This document shows, in pieces, positions 1 through 8,500 of a stretch of 64,000 bases of DNA (within the stretch, counting starts at the first letter, position 1; each line of letters starts with the position of its first letter). The notes beneath the pieces were generated by a model. It saw only the letters and a list, made by a program, of their open reading frames with translations, did no database searches and was not told the DNA's origin. Position numbers and translations under genes: made by a program. The stretch is from Bacteroidales bacterium (GTDB taxonomy: Bacteria > Bacteroidota > Bacteroidia > Bacteroidales > UBA932). The DNA lies in contig JAEEXQ010000002.1 in the NCBI GenBank assembly GCA_016287875.1, positions 1 through 64,000 of the forward strand, given 5' to 3'.

Positions 1-2160
1 TACACCCTTGCAGCTGCGCTTTCCGCCTGCTTGCTTGTCTCTTGCCGGACGGATGTCGGCATCTCTTCTCTTGCCTATGTGGATCCTCTGATCGGAACCC
101 AGGGCACCGGTACCCAGTACGGAGGAATGATGCCTATGGCCGGCGTGCCGTTCGGCTCCATCCAGTGGGTTCCGATGACTCGCCTGACCGAGGTAGGAGT
201 GCTGAGCTACAACGAGGCGGACTCTCTGCTGCTAGGTTTCATAGGCACCCGTCAGCCTGCCATATGGATGGGTGAGTGGGGCCAGGTCTCGTTCCAGCCT
301 CAGTGCGGGGATGCTCCCGTGCTGGGATACGGTGAAAGGGGACAGATGATAGAGAGTCAGGAGTACACTCCTTACTGCGGAAGGGTTACCGCCGGGGGCA
401 TTCGCACCAGCTATGCCGGTGCCGACCATTCTTCCGTTTATGAGATTTCTGCCGCGAACCATATAGTTATCGATGCCTCCCGCAAATGCGAGGGCAACAG
501 GACCAACCCTGCGGCTCTTCCCGGCCATCTCGAGTTTTCTGCAGACGGCAGGAGTGCCTTCGGCTGGAACAGCGACATGTTCGACGGTCAGCATACCAGC
601 CCCAAACCCAATTTCAAGGGTTTCTTCTACATGGAGTTCTCCCGGCCTGCAACTGCTACCGAGGTGTTGGACGACATGGGTGACGCTTGCCATGGTTATG
701 CCAGCTTCGGCCCGGCTGCTAAGCCGCTTACCGTAAAGGTCGGCGTGTCTTTGCTGAGCGTGGAGCAGGCAAAGGCAAATCTTGCCGCCGAAATCGGAAA
801 GAAGGGCGTCAGGCAGGTCGCCAAAGAGTCCAGGCAGGCCTGGGCTGCTCAGTTCGGAAAGCTTTGTATTGATGCCGATGCCGATGTGAAGACCATTTTC
901 TACACCGGCCTCTATCATGCCCTGCTTTATCCGAGGCGTATCGACGAGGACGGCAGATACTATTCCGCGTTCGACGACAGCATACACGAAGGCAAGATGT
1001 ACAACTGCTGGTCGATGTGGGATACCTACCGCGCAGAGCATCCGCTTCTCTGTCTGGTAGTGCCCGAGCGGGTGGATGAAATGATGCAGAGCCTGGTGGA
1101 GATGTATCACGAGGGAGGATGGCTCCCCAAATGGCCGAATCCCTGCTACACCGGCATAATGATAGGCTCTCCCGCGGAAACCATACTTGCGCAGGCCTGG
1201 ACCGAGGGGTTCCGCGGTTTCGACCTGGCGGAAGCCTATGCTGCCGTGAAGAAGAACGCCACCGTTCCCCAGCCTACCGACATGGAGTTCATGTGGGAAG
1301 ACAGGGGCAACTTCGGCGACACTCCCGAAACCCGCGGCGGTCTTACCCGTTATCAGACGATAGGTTACGTGGCGGGCGACGAAACACGGGAATCCGTGTC
1401 GCGCACCCAGGACTTCGGCCTGCAGGACCTTGCCGCGGCCATCCTTGCCGATGCGGCAGGTTATCCCGAGGATGCGGATTATTTCCGCGCTCGTTCTTTC
1501 AACTACCGTAATCTCTGGAATGACGAGCAGAAACTTTTCCTTCCCAGAAGCGCTTCCGGAGAGTGGATGGAGCCCCGCCGACGTCATTATTGCGAATGCA
1601 CACAGTGGACTGCCCAGTGGTGCGTGCCTTACGATGTCGACGGAGTCGTGGAACTCATAGGTGGCCGCGATGAATACGAGGCCCGTCTGGACAACTTCTT
1701 CGAAACCCTTTTCTGGGTACCGGAAAGAGGCAACAAATCCATACACGGCAACGAACCCAGCCATCATATCGCCTATCTCTACAACAGGATCGGGCGTCCG
1801 GAAAAGACACAGGCCAGGGTACGGGAGATAATGTCCCGGTCTTATTCCACCGGCCGCAAGGGCTTCGACGGTAATGAAGATTGCGGGCAGATGAGTGCCT
1901 GGTACATACTTTCTTCGCTTGGCCTCTATATGCTCAATCCGGCCGACGGCTGGTATGAGATCGGGGCTCCCTGCGTGCGGGAAGCTACCTTGACCATAGG
2001 GAAGCCCTACACTCCCGCAAAACTGCACATAACGGTGCGTAACCTTTCTCCCGACAACACTACGGTAAAAAGCGTCAGTTTCAACGGAAAAGCCATTGAA
2101 GACTGGCGCATACACCATAACGAGCTGATCAAGGGAGGCGAACTTGAATTCATTTATTAA
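1..2160 (+). CDS. GH92 alpha-mannosidase lipoprotein, 5' end outside window
   Basis: Glycoside hydrolase family 92 enzyme, a calcium-dependent exo-alpha-mannosidase family that trims host or yeast mannans. The frame is open to the first base. The visible start contains the end of a lipoprotein signal peptide, with lipobox LVSC and its cysteine at 43-45, so the true start lies upstream and the TTG at 31 is not the start. Family blocks are the N-terminal VDPLIGT (about 76-96), the CWSMWDTYRAEHPL stretch (1006-1047) and the C-terminal GNEDCGQMSAWYILSSLGLY (1870-1929). About 719 residues are visible, close to a complete enzyme. The protein should sit lipid-anchored outside the inner membrane. It is followed 13 bp later by a metallophosphoesterase on the same strand. 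Linkage specificity cannot be read from the sequence. Confidence 0.93.
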   Translation, partial: YTLAAALSACLLVSCRTDVGISSLAYVDPLIGTQGTGTQYGGMMPMAGVPFGSIQWVPMTRLTEVGVLSYNEADSLLLGFIGTRQPAIWMGEWGQVSFQPQCGDAPVLGYGERGQMIESQEYTPYCGRVTAGGIRTSYAGADHSSVYEISAANHIVIDASRKCEGNRTNPAALPGHLEFSADGRSAFGWNSDMFDGQHTSPKPNFKGFFYMEFSRPATATEVLDDMGDACHGYASFGPAAKPLTVKVGVSLLSVEQAKANLAAEIGKKGVRQVAKESRQAWAAQFGKLCIDADADVKTIFYTGLYHALLYPRRIDEDGRYYSAFDDSIHEGKMYNCWSMWDTYRAEHPLLCLVVPERVDEMMQSLVEMYHEGGWLPKWPNPCYTGIMIGSPAETILAQAWTEGFRGFDLAEAYAAVKKNATVPQPTDMEFMWEDRGNFGDTPETRGGLTRYQTIGYVAGDETRESVSRTQDFGLQDLAAAILADAAGYPEDADYFRARSFNYRNLWNDEQKLFLPRSASGEWMEPRRRHYCECTQWTAQWCVPYDVDGVVELIGGRDEYEARLDNFFETLFWVPERGNKSIHGNEPSHHIAYLYNRIGRPEKTQARVREIMSRSYSTGRKGFDGNEDCGQMSAWYILSSLGLYMLNPADGWYEIGAPCVREATLTIGKPYTPAKLHITVRNLSPDNTTVKSVSFNGKAIEDWRIHHNELIKGGELEFIY

Positions 2161-2173
2161 TCCAAATATTCAT

Positions 2174-3247
2174 ATGAAAAAGATATTGTTGGTTATAGCC
2201 CTCGCATTCCTTTGCTCCGCAGCAGGAGCAAAGTCCGACAAGAAGGGCCCCAGTTTCAATGCAGATGGCACTTTCAAGGTGCTTCAGTTTACCGATACCC
2301 ATATCCGCACTTTCAATGTCGAGGAAGCGCAGGAGGTATATGACAGGATAGACCATATGGTGAAGGCCGAAAAGCCCGACCTGATAGTTTTCACCGGCGA
2401 CGTCATCCTCGTCAAGCCTGCTGCACCCGAGTGGAACAGGCTGGTAAAGGCTCTGGACTCCTACGAGATTCCCTGGGTCATTGTGTACGGAAACCACGAT
2501 GCCGAGCAGAATATCTCCCGTGCGGAGATGTCATCCATAGTAGTATCCGGAAAGTACACCTTGAACACCCTTAACGAGGCGGGCGAACTCGCCGACCTGG
2601 AGATTCCTGTCGTGGGCAGCAACGGAAAGGACATTCCTTTCTATGTCTATGCGATGGATTCCCACGACTATGCCTGGATCAACGGCGAGAGGTATTATGC
2701 CTGGTTCACCGACGCACAGGTGCAGTGGCTGCGCAACTGCTGCCTTGCCAGGACCGATGCGGAAGGCAAGGTGGCCCCTTCGATGGCCTTCTTCCATATT
2801 CCCTTGCGTGAATACATCGATGCCTGGTCCGGGGAGGAGAATCCTCGCGAGGAGGCTGCCGACAATGGTCTTACCTGGGGCGTCCGGGGCGAGAAGATAT
2901 GCGCCGGAGCGGTCAACAGCGGAATGTTCGCCGCAATGCTCGAGACGGGCAGCGTGATCGCAACGTCCGTGGGCCACGACCACTGCAACGACTTTATGGC
3001 CGCTTACCACGGGATACTGCTTTGCTATGGGCGTTTCTCCGGTGGCGATACCACCACGAATTATCTGCCTCACGGAGCCAAGATCTTCAAGTTCTTCGAG
3101 GGAACCCGCAACCTCGAGACCTGGGTGCGCGAGGATGACGACCGCATAATGTTCCACGGCTTCTATGATGGCAAGAAGATTACCCACGCCAAGCGCAACA
3201 CCCGCCTTCCTTTCGGTACCTGGTTCGATATAGATATCGCGAAATGA
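2174..3247 (+). CDS. Secreted calcineurin-like metallophosphoesterase
   Basis: A 357-residue exported phosphoesterase of the calcineurin-like (purple acid phosphatase type) superfamily, expected to cleave phosphomonoesters or diesters with a two-metal centre. The ATG at 2174 is chosen because it starts a standard signal peptide (MKKILLVIALAFLCSAAGA); a longer in-frame start at 2144 would overlap the GH92 gene and hide it. Metal ligand motifs are in order: DTH at 41-43, GD at 75-76, GNHD at 106-109, an H in FFHIPLREY and GHDH near 268. The gene lies between GH92 and a small surface protein whose ATG overlaps its stop (ATGA), so the three are probably one operon. The substrate is unknown; removal of phosphate from mannose-phosphate glycans would fit the neighbour but is inference. 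Confidence 0.88.
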   Translation: MKKILLVIALAFLCSAAGAKSDKKGPSFNADGTFKVLQFTDTHIRTFNVEEAQEVYDRIDHMVKAEKPDLIVFTGDVILVKPAAPEWNRLVKALDSYEIPWVIVYGNHDAEQNISRAEMSSIVVSGKYTLNTLNEAGELADLEIPVVGSNGKDIPFYVYAMDSHDYAWINGERYYAWFTDAQVQWLRNCCLARTDAEGKVAPSMAFFHIPLREYIDAWSGEENPREEAADNGLTWGVRGEKICAGAVNSGMFAAMLETGSVIATSVGHDHCNDFMAAYHGILLCYGRFSGGDTTTNYLPHGAKIFKFFEGTRNLETWVREDDDRIMFHGFYDGKKITHAKRNTRLPFGTWFDIDIAK

Positions 3248-3900
3248 GACATCTGCTGATCTCCATCCTGCTGATCTTCTCCATTTCCCTTTCCGCAAAG
3301 GGGCCGGTCAGCCGCGGGCACGGATATGTGGACCTGGGGCTTTCCGTCCGTTGGGCGACCTGCAACCTGGGTGCTTCTTCTCCCGAAAAGGCCGGGAACT
3401 ATTATGCCTGGGGCGAAACTGAGCCTAAGGATTCCTGCACGGTGTGGAACTACCGCTGGTGCGAGGGTTTCTTCTGGGACCTGCGCTTTACCAAGTATGG
3501 CGAGGTGGATGGCAAAGTGGTGCTAGAAAGCAGCGACGATGCCGCTACGGCAGCCTGGGGAGGGAAGTGGCGTACTCCTACCCACGAGGAGCAGGAGGAG
3601 CTCAGGACCGCTTGCAAATGGACTTGGTGCGATGATTACAAGGGTAGTGGCGTATGCGGTTATCTGGTGGAGAGTGAGCTTGCTGGCTATGAGGGCCGCA
3701 GCATATTCCTTCCTGCCGCAGGGGACAAGCTCGGCACTGCCGTAAGGAGCTGCGGCGTACGCGGCTACTATATGTCATCTACGATTGTTCCGGGGCACGA
3801 CCATGGTGCGTGCTACTTGCTTTTCGAGAAGGGTAGCAAGGACTGGATGTACTGCTACCGCTACTACGGACAAACCGTCCGCCCGGTCCTGTCCAAATAG
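3244..3900 (+). CDS. Secreted hypothetical protein with Bacteroidales VDLGLSVxWA domain
   Basis: A 218-residue exported protein of unknown function. Residues 1-18 form a hydrophobic signal peptide ending near LSAKG. The rest is one copy of a domain common in surface proteins of gut Bacteroidales, recognised by YVDLGLSVRWATCNLGA (about 28-44), YYAWGET (56-62), a central WGGKWRTPT block (98-106) and a C-terminal SVRPVL-type ending (here TVRPVLSK). These domains resemble FISUMP/DUF1566-like lectin folds, but I cannot name a ligand. The ATG overlaps the stop of the preceding phosphoesterase by 4 bp, implying translational coupling. No T-run terminator follows; the gene runs into the foldback repeat region. 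Confidence 0.7.
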   Translation: MRHLLISILLIFSISLSAKGPVSRGHGYVDLGLSVRWATCNLGASSPEKAGNYYAWGETEPKDSCTVWNYRWCEGFFWDLRFTKYGEVDGKVVLESSDDAATAAWGGKWRTPTHEEQEELRTACKWTWCDDYKGSGVCGYLVESELAGYEGRSIFLPAAGDKLGTAVRSCGVRGYYMSSTIVPGHDHGACYLLFEKGSKDWMYCYRYYGQTVRPVLSK

Positions 3901-3924
3901 TTCGTTCGTCGGTGCTTCCGCTGT

Positions 3925-4082
3925 GGGCGGTAGTTGCCTCTGAGAGGACTCCGCTCACTGCGTTCGCTCCGGCCCCTCCCATCGTCATCCGCGTCATCGC
4001 TGCGCGATAACTTGCTGCCGACGGGCCCCTCCCCCTGCCCCTGTCCGGGGGTGGACAGGCCTCTCAGAGGCAACTACCGCCC
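3925..4082 (-). repeat. Foldback element copy A (subfamily 1)
   Basis: A 158 bp element bounded by perfectly complementary 23 bp arms at 3925-3947 and 4060-4082; pairing continues imperfectly outward to about 3911/4095. Read on the minus strand, the core has hairpin P2 (CTGTCC/GGACAG around ACCCCC, 4041-4058), a G-rich GGGGGAGGGGCCCG motif, hairpin P3 (3993-4011, 8 bp stem with a 3 nt loop) and a second GGGAGGGGCCGGAG motif. The core matches copies B, C and D, but the arms match nothing else in the window. It lies in the 469 bp gap between convergent genes. The overlapping 134-residue ORF looks incidental. Confidence 0.9.
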
Positions 4083-4163
4083 GCAGCGCTGCACCCCCGC
4101 GCTTCGAGGCGTGGATGAAAGCCGTATAGACGGTAGAGAATACATGCCAGAGCCTAGGATCAG
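4083..4163. other. Spacer between foldback copies A and B
   Basis: An 81 bp spacer separating copies A and B. I see no gene, promoter box or terminator in it. It does not resemble the 45 bp spacer at the other locus, so the spacer is not part of the conserved unit. Confidence 0.6.
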
Positions 4164-4344
4164 GGGCCCGTCAGGCAGCAACCGCTGGCGGACGTGTCCA
4201 CCCCCGGACACGGGCAGGGGGAGGGGCCCGCAAGATACGAGTTCCGCGTTCCGCGGGACGAAGGAGATTGTGGGAGGGGCCGGAGTGAAGGACGCCGAAG
4301 GCGGCCGAACGGAGTTCCGCCAGCGGTTGACTGCCTGACGGCCC
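4164..4344 (+). repeat. Foldback element copy B (subfamily 2)
   Basis: A 181 bp element with 29 nt arms at 4164-4192 and 4316-4344, complementary except for one inserted A and one missing G in the right arm. On the plus strand it has P2 (GTGTCC/GGACAC around ACCCCC, 4194-4211), GGGGGAGGGGCCCG (4217-4230), P3 (GTTCCGCG/CGCGGGAC, 4241-4259), GTGGGAGGGGCCGGAGTG and a further hairpin P4 (4290-4306). Compared with copy D, the P3 stem has changed at most positions but still pairs. It is in inverted orientation relative to copy A, 81 bp away. Confidence 0.9.
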
Positions 4345-4369
4345 GGAAGCCTGGAAATTAAGATGCCGT

Positions 4370-5851
4370 TCAGTTGACTTCCTGGCCGTCTACCGTTATG
4401 TCGTTGAGGCGCAGGCCTTCCACGTCGTCCAGGATAAACAGCGGGCGCGTATCGGGCTTTATGAAGCTGAGGTGGAGCCCGTCTATGGAAATGCCCCTTA
4501 TGTGGCGCAGATAGGCCCCTTTCGCAGGCAGAGGACCAAACATCTTATACTCGGGATACTTCTCCACCTCTTCGGGCACATCAGCAGGCGCCTGCACATC
4601 CTCGGGGCTGAGCCCGCCCTGGAACTGGATGTTGATATTCCGCAGCGTCACGTCCTCTATGCAATAACCGGGAATGCCGGAAATCAGTATGGGGTAGCGG
4701 GGATCCGCATCGCTGACGTTGAGGTCGCTTATCCTTATCCTCCTGAGGGCTCCGACCGGAGTACCTTCAGGACTGCGCATACGGGCTCCTAGGCGGAAGA
4801 AAAGGGGAGAATTGGTGCCTTTGATGGAAATGTTGTTGAAGGTAACGTCTTCGAGTATGCCACCGTCCACGGTCTCGAGAAATATGCCTCCGCTGTTTTT
4901 CAGTATGCAGTTGGTGACCGTGATATCGCGGAATCCGCCGCTGGATTCGGTGCCGAACTTGATGCGCCCGCGGCCTATTATCTTGAAGGGAGGCCTCACC
5001 GCACGGTCGGGCGACCAGCTGTGGCCGGGCTTGTCGTGGGGAATGAGGTTGGTGTTGGCAAGCATCGTCCCTTCCTTGTAACCGGTAACTATGCAGTCCG
5101 AAATCACCACTTCTTCGGTGTCCTTGAATTTGCCCAGGGCGTAGGAAGCCTTGAGGCAGATGGCATCGTCCCAGGGGCAGTTCAGGCGGCAGCCCTTGAT
5201 TATGACGTTCCTGCAGCAGTCTATGTCGAATCCGTCGCGCTGGGTGTCTACCACCAGGTTGCTTATAAGCATATTGTCCACTCCTGTGGCCAGCAGGGCG
5301 AAATGCCCGCACATATACATCGTGAAGTCCTTCAGGGAGACATTCTTGCAGTCCTTGAGCACGAGGGCCTTGTTGCCCCTGAGGGGGGCAGGCTGGGCAA
5401 GAGGATCATCTCCATAGCCCGGCACCAGGCCGCTTCCGTCTATCATGCCCTCGCCGCTGATGGTTATATCCTCCAGGCCGATTCCCCATATGAAGGAATT
5501 CTTGAAGTGCGAATGGCCATAGTCCTGATATTCCTTTCCGAACTCGAAAGGCTCGGCGAGGTCGTAACCCTCGCTTGCAGTGGGCTCTGCCGCAAGCAGC
5601 ACTGCGCCTTTTTCCAGATACAGATGCACGTGGCTTGCGAGATGCACGGAATAGCTGGCGTAGCGCCCGGCCGGGATATAGACCATGCCTCCGCCGTCGG
5701 CTGCTGCTGCCGCTATGGCGGCGTTGATTGCCGGGGAGTCGATGGTGGTACCGTCGCCTTTGGCTCCGTAATCTTTTACGTTGTGGACTGCGGCCGGGGC
5801 AGATACCAGGGTCAATGCCAGTATGGCAAGGGTAAGTATGCTTTTTTTCAT
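4370..5851 (-). CDS. GH28 polygalacturonase-family glycoside hydrolase
   Basis: A 493-residue secreted right-handed beta-helix enzyme of family GH28, which hydrolyses pectic galacturonan or rhamnogalacturonan. The start at 5851 is preferred over the in-frame ATG at 5872. It gives a clean signal peptide (MKKSILTLAILALTLVSAPAA) and sits just after the upstream gene's stop; the longer form would overlap that gene. The mature N-terminus has the pectate-lyase-like NVKDYGAKGDG block. The catalytic region shows DGFDIDCCRNV and then WDDAICLK (paired aspartates), followed by GTESSGGFRDI and RMRSPEG. It lies 5 bp after a GH27 alpha-galactosidase, so both are probably co-transcribed for pectin side-chain and backbone breakdown. 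The exact substrate is not determinable here. Confidence 0.9.
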   Translation of the reverse strand: MKKSILTLAILALTLVSAPAAVHNVKDYGAKGDGTTIDSPAINAAIAAAAADGGGMVYIPAGRYASYSVHLASHVHLYLEKGAVLLAAEPTASEGYDLAEPFEFGKEYQDYGHSHFKNSFIWGIGLEDITISGEGMIDGSGLVPGYGDDPLAQPAPLRGNKALVLKDCKNVSLKDFTMYMCGHFALLATGVDNMLISNLVVDTQRDGFDIDCCRNVIIKGCRLNCPWDDAICLKASYALGKFKDTEEVVISDCIVTGYKEGTMLANTNLIPHDKPGHSWSPDRAVRPPFKIIGRGRIKFGTESSGGFRDITVTNCILKNSGGIFLETVDGGILEDVTFNNISIKGTNSPLFFRLGARMRSPEGTPVGALRRIRISDLNVSDADPRYPILISGIPGYCIEDVTLRNINIQFQGGLSPEDVQAPADVPEEVEKYPEYKMFGPLPAKGAYLRHIRGISIDGLHLSFIKPDTRPLFILDDVEGLRLNDITVDGQEVN

Positions 5852-5856
5852 CTTGA

Positions 5857-7533
5857 TTATAGTTTTATCCATTCAGGGGCACCTTGCTTGTCTTCCCACC
5901 ATATGCCTTGATTGTAGTTGAGGCCGGGGGAGAGCTTGAGCAGGCGGCATCCGTGAGGCGCAACATCGGTTTCGAAGGCGTCTCCTTCAAATCGCTCGAC
6001 GGGATGAAGGATCGTTATGTCCTGCTGCCTCCAGAGGTCGCGGACAGTCTGCGGTTCCACCATCATGTAGTTGAGCTCACCTATCTTGAATCCCATCTTT
6101 ACGGGTTTGTCGCTGATGTTGAACAGGGCGACAACCAGCGAACCGTCTTCGAGGGGTTTGTGGTACACCACCGTGCTGTCGGACTCGGAAACCCTTGCGG
6201 CGGGATAGCCCAGGGCATCCTGGTTGACATCTATCACCTCGTTGTTCGTCAGAAGGCTGAGGGTGAAATCGTCGATGGATGCGAGGTCGCAGCCTATCAG
6301 CAGGGGAGAGCAGAGTATGGCCCACAGCGTCATGTGGGTGTACTGCTCGTCCGGAGTGAGCCTGCAGGCCCGGGTGTACCCTTCTCCCTTGGAAAAGTCG
6401 CACACGCTGCCTATTTCCAGCATATCCGCATCGGGCCAATGTCCGGGGCCGGTATATGCCGCCCAGCGGTCCATAATGGTGAAGCCTATGCGGTAGACGG
6501 ACTCCCAGAGGTCTTTTATGTCGCTGGAGGTCCTCCAGGAGTTGGAAAGCTTGACGTACGCATCTCCCAAGCCTATGGGGGCGCGGTTCGAAAGGCTGAG
6601 GGCTATGCTGCGGCCGGTCTTGTCCAGGGCTTCGCGCATGGCCTTTATGCTGTAGTAATCGTTGGGATGCCAGTCGTATTTCAGGAAATCGACGCCCCAT
6701 CTGCCCCATTGGCGGGCGTCCTGCTCCACGAAGAGGTACCTGCCATGGTAGCGCATCTTCTCCCAGGAACCCTTGACTTTGTCATCTTCCGGAGTGCTGA
6801 TGTAGGCATTGTATTCGTCGGCTTTGCCGGAATCTATCCACCAATAGCGCCCTTCGGGATTGCAGGCGCTGGAACCGGGGGTGCCGCCGGGACACATCGC
6901 CCACGGACTGGAGTAGATGCCGAATTTAAGGCCGCGCTTATGCACGGAATCGGCAAGGGCCTTCATGTCGGGGAACTTGCTGTTGGGCTGGAGTGCCAGA
7001 TCTTCGCCCCGCCTTTCGAACTGCCATCCGTCGTCGATGTTGATGTATGACCAGCCGTACTGGTCGAGGCCTTTCTCGATGAATGCATTCAGCGAACTCA
7101 GGACCTTCTCGTGACTTACCGTCCTGCGCCAGCAGTTCCATGAGTTCCAGCCCATCGGAGGGGTGAGGCAGAGTTTTCCGCCTATGACTATCTTGAACTC
7201 CCTGCTGTCCGAGCCACAGGCGTTGCTGGCCGTGAAAGTGACTTTCCAGGTTCCTTGCTTGCGGACCTTCCCGCTGATGATTCCTGTGTTGCGGTCGAGT
7301 TTCAGGCCCTTTGGAAGGCCTTTGGCGCTGAAGGTCATAGGCCTCTGCCCGGTAGCCGGTATCTTGTATAGGAAGGGAGTCCCGGGGTAGTTCCCATAGA
7401 CTTTAGGCCCGTTGATCCTGGGGGCCGCCGGGGCCTTGGGGGTAAGTATGTACCTGCTGTAATCGGTCTGCTGAGCTGCAAGGGACAGGCAGCAGGACAG
7501 GAACAATAATACTGAAACTATCTTCTTAATCAT
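5857..7533 (-). CDS. GH27 alpha-galactosidase
   Basis: A 558-residue secreted alpha-galactosidase of family GH27, releasing terminal alpha-galactose (or alpha-L-arabinopyranose in some members). Residues 1-20 are a signal peptide. Residues about 25-117 form a He_PIG/Ig-like domain (GLPKGLKLDRNTGIISG). The catalytic barrel begins at TPPMGWNSWN (124-133). The nucleophile aspartate is in KYDWH (Asp287) and the acid/base aspartate in PDADMLEIG (Asp370). WRTSSD (333-338) is also typical of the family. A C-terminal beta domain follows. The gene is the first of a probable two-gene unit with GH28. Confidence 0.95.
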   Translation of the reverse strand: MIKKIVSVLLFLSCCLSLAAQQTDYSRYILTPKAPAAPRINGPKVYGNYPGTPFLYKIPATGQRPMTFSAKGLPKGLKLDRNTGIISGKVRKQGTWKVTFTASNACGSDSREFKIVIGGKLCLTPPMGWNSWNCWRRTVSHEKVLSSLNAFIEKGLDQYGWSYINIDDGWQFERRGEDLALQPNSKFPDMKALADSVHKRGLKFGIYSSPWAMCPGGTPGSSACNPEGRYWWIDSGKADEYNAYISTPEDDKVKGSWEKMRYHGRYLFVEQDARQWGRWGVDFLKYDWHPNDYYSIKAMREALDKTGRSIALSLSNRAPIGLGDAYVKLSNSWRTSSDIKDLWESVYRIGFTIMDRWAAYTGPGHWPDADMLEIGSVCDFSKGEGYTRACRLTPDEQYTHMTLWAILCSPLLIGCDLASIDDFTLSLLTNNEVIDVNQDALGYPAARVSESDSTVVYHKPLEDGSLVVALFNISDKPVKMGFKIGELNYMMVEPQTVRDLWRQQDITILHPVERFEGDAFETDVAPHGCRLLKLSPGLNYNQGIWWEDKQGAPEWIKL

Positions 7534-7545
7534 GTCAGCCAGGGT

Positions 7546-8457
7546 TTATGAGCCGAAAAGGACGGCGGCGAGGAATAAGATGATTCCCAGCAGCAGGTAG
7601 AATAGGCCGGCATAAAGCACGTAGTAGAGAGCCGTCTTCAGCGTCAGTTTGACCGACTGCTTGAAAGAGATGCCGAACAACTGTATGTAGTCTATTATCA
7701 GAAGCGCACACATGACCCAGATGGGCAGTGCGTAATCCTTGCCGAAACTTATCAGCAGCGACAGGAACATGAATATGCAGAACTGGCACAGGACGTAAGC
7801 CGACATTGCCGCCGCTCCGGAAACGCTTATCTTGTACTTCCGCAGGCATAAGGCGAACAAAAGCCATAGCAACAGGAAGCGCCCCAGGAACAAGGGAATA
7901 CCTTTGCTGCGGAGGTCTCCTTCGATCGCGGCGAGCGATTTCTTCCACGCAGTATCGGCCAAGTCCGGATGAAGGTCAAGCTTGGTGATTATGAATGCGC
8001 TCTTGAACATGGTAAGGAAACTCTGGGCGACCCTGTCTCTGCGTTTTGCCACGTCGATGCTGTCGAGCTGGATATCGACCTTGAGATGCTCCCTTTCTAT
8101 CAGTCTGTCACCCACCGGGTCCTTGAAATCCGACGGCTTGACTATCGCCAGCACCAAGGTAAATACCGAGTAGAAAACCAGCAAGGCGGTAAGTGGCGCC
8201 AGGTAGCTCTCGTGCTTTCCGCGCAGGATGTAGTCCCTCATCAGATATCCCGGCCTCAGGAGCAACTGCGAGAAGGTTCTCTTGGAATCGTCGTTGAGGA
8301 AGGGAATGATGGCTTCCCTGGTGCCCATGTAAACCCCGTTCCCTTTCTTGCGGGCGCGGCGCTCCTTGCGGGGCTTGCGGACTTTATGCCAGGGAATATA
8401 TCCTAATTCGCAATAGATGGAATATAAGCGGGTCAGCGCTTTCAATTTTCGTTTCAT
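7546..8457 (-). CDS. DUF3667-type integral membrane protein
   Basis: A 303-residue protein of unknown function. The N-terminus is strongly basic (KVRKPRKERRARKKGNG near 25-41). The diagnostic block RPGYLMRDYILRGKHESYLAPL (about 68-89) matches the DUF3667 family, and a transmembrane segment follows (LTALLVFYSVFTLVLAIV). The C-terminal half has four or so further hydrophobic segments. Typical homologues carry a cysteine zinc ribbon at the N-terminus; none is visible here. A -7 box (TATCTTTG on the minus strand, 8467-8474) lies 9 nt upstream of the ATG and overlaps the divergent alkD promoter region. Confidence 0.75.
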   Translation of the reverse strand: MKRKLKALTRLYSIYCELGYIPWHKVRKPRKERRARKKGNGVYMGTREAIIPFLNDDSKRTFSQLLLRPGYLMRDYILRGKHESYLAPLTALLVFYSVFTLVLAIVKPSDFKDPVGDRLIEREHLKVDIQLDSIDVAKRRDRVAQSFLTMFKSAFIITKLDLHPDLADTAWKKSLAAIEGDLRSKGIPLFLGRFLLLWLLFALCLRKYKISVSGAAAMSAYVLCQFCIFMFLSLLISFGKDYALPIWVMCALLIIDYIQLFGISFKQSVKLTLKTALYYVLYAGLFYLLLGIILFLAAVLFGS

Positions 8458-8466
8458 ATACTCTTA

Positions 8467-8495
8467 CAAAGATACAAAGATGTTTTGTATATTTG
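8467..8495. promoter_or_regulatory. Divergent promoter pair, DUF3667 gene and alkD
   Basis: Two Bacteroidales -7 boxes face away from each other within 29 bp: TATCTTTG on the minus strand (8467-8474) and TATATTTG on the plus strand (8488-8495). Each polymerase footprint would cover the other's -33 region, so the two are unlikely to be used at once. The plus box ends only 5 nt before the ATG at 8501. Confidence 0.7.
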
Positions 8496-8500
8496 TAATG

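Noticed and set aside
31..33. TTG at 31 as start of the GH92 gene
   Set aside because: The frame is open to base 1, and the upstream codons supply the hydrophobic part of a lipoprotein signal peptide.
232..2118. 628-residue open frame antisense to GH92
   Set aside because: A shadow frame caused by codon bias; it has no family motifs, while the plus strand encodes a full GH92.
3934..4338. 134-residue ORF across foldback copies A and B
   Set aside because: It follows the nucleotide repeat through both elements and the spacer; the copies conserve base pairing rather than codons, and no promoter or recognisable domain is present.
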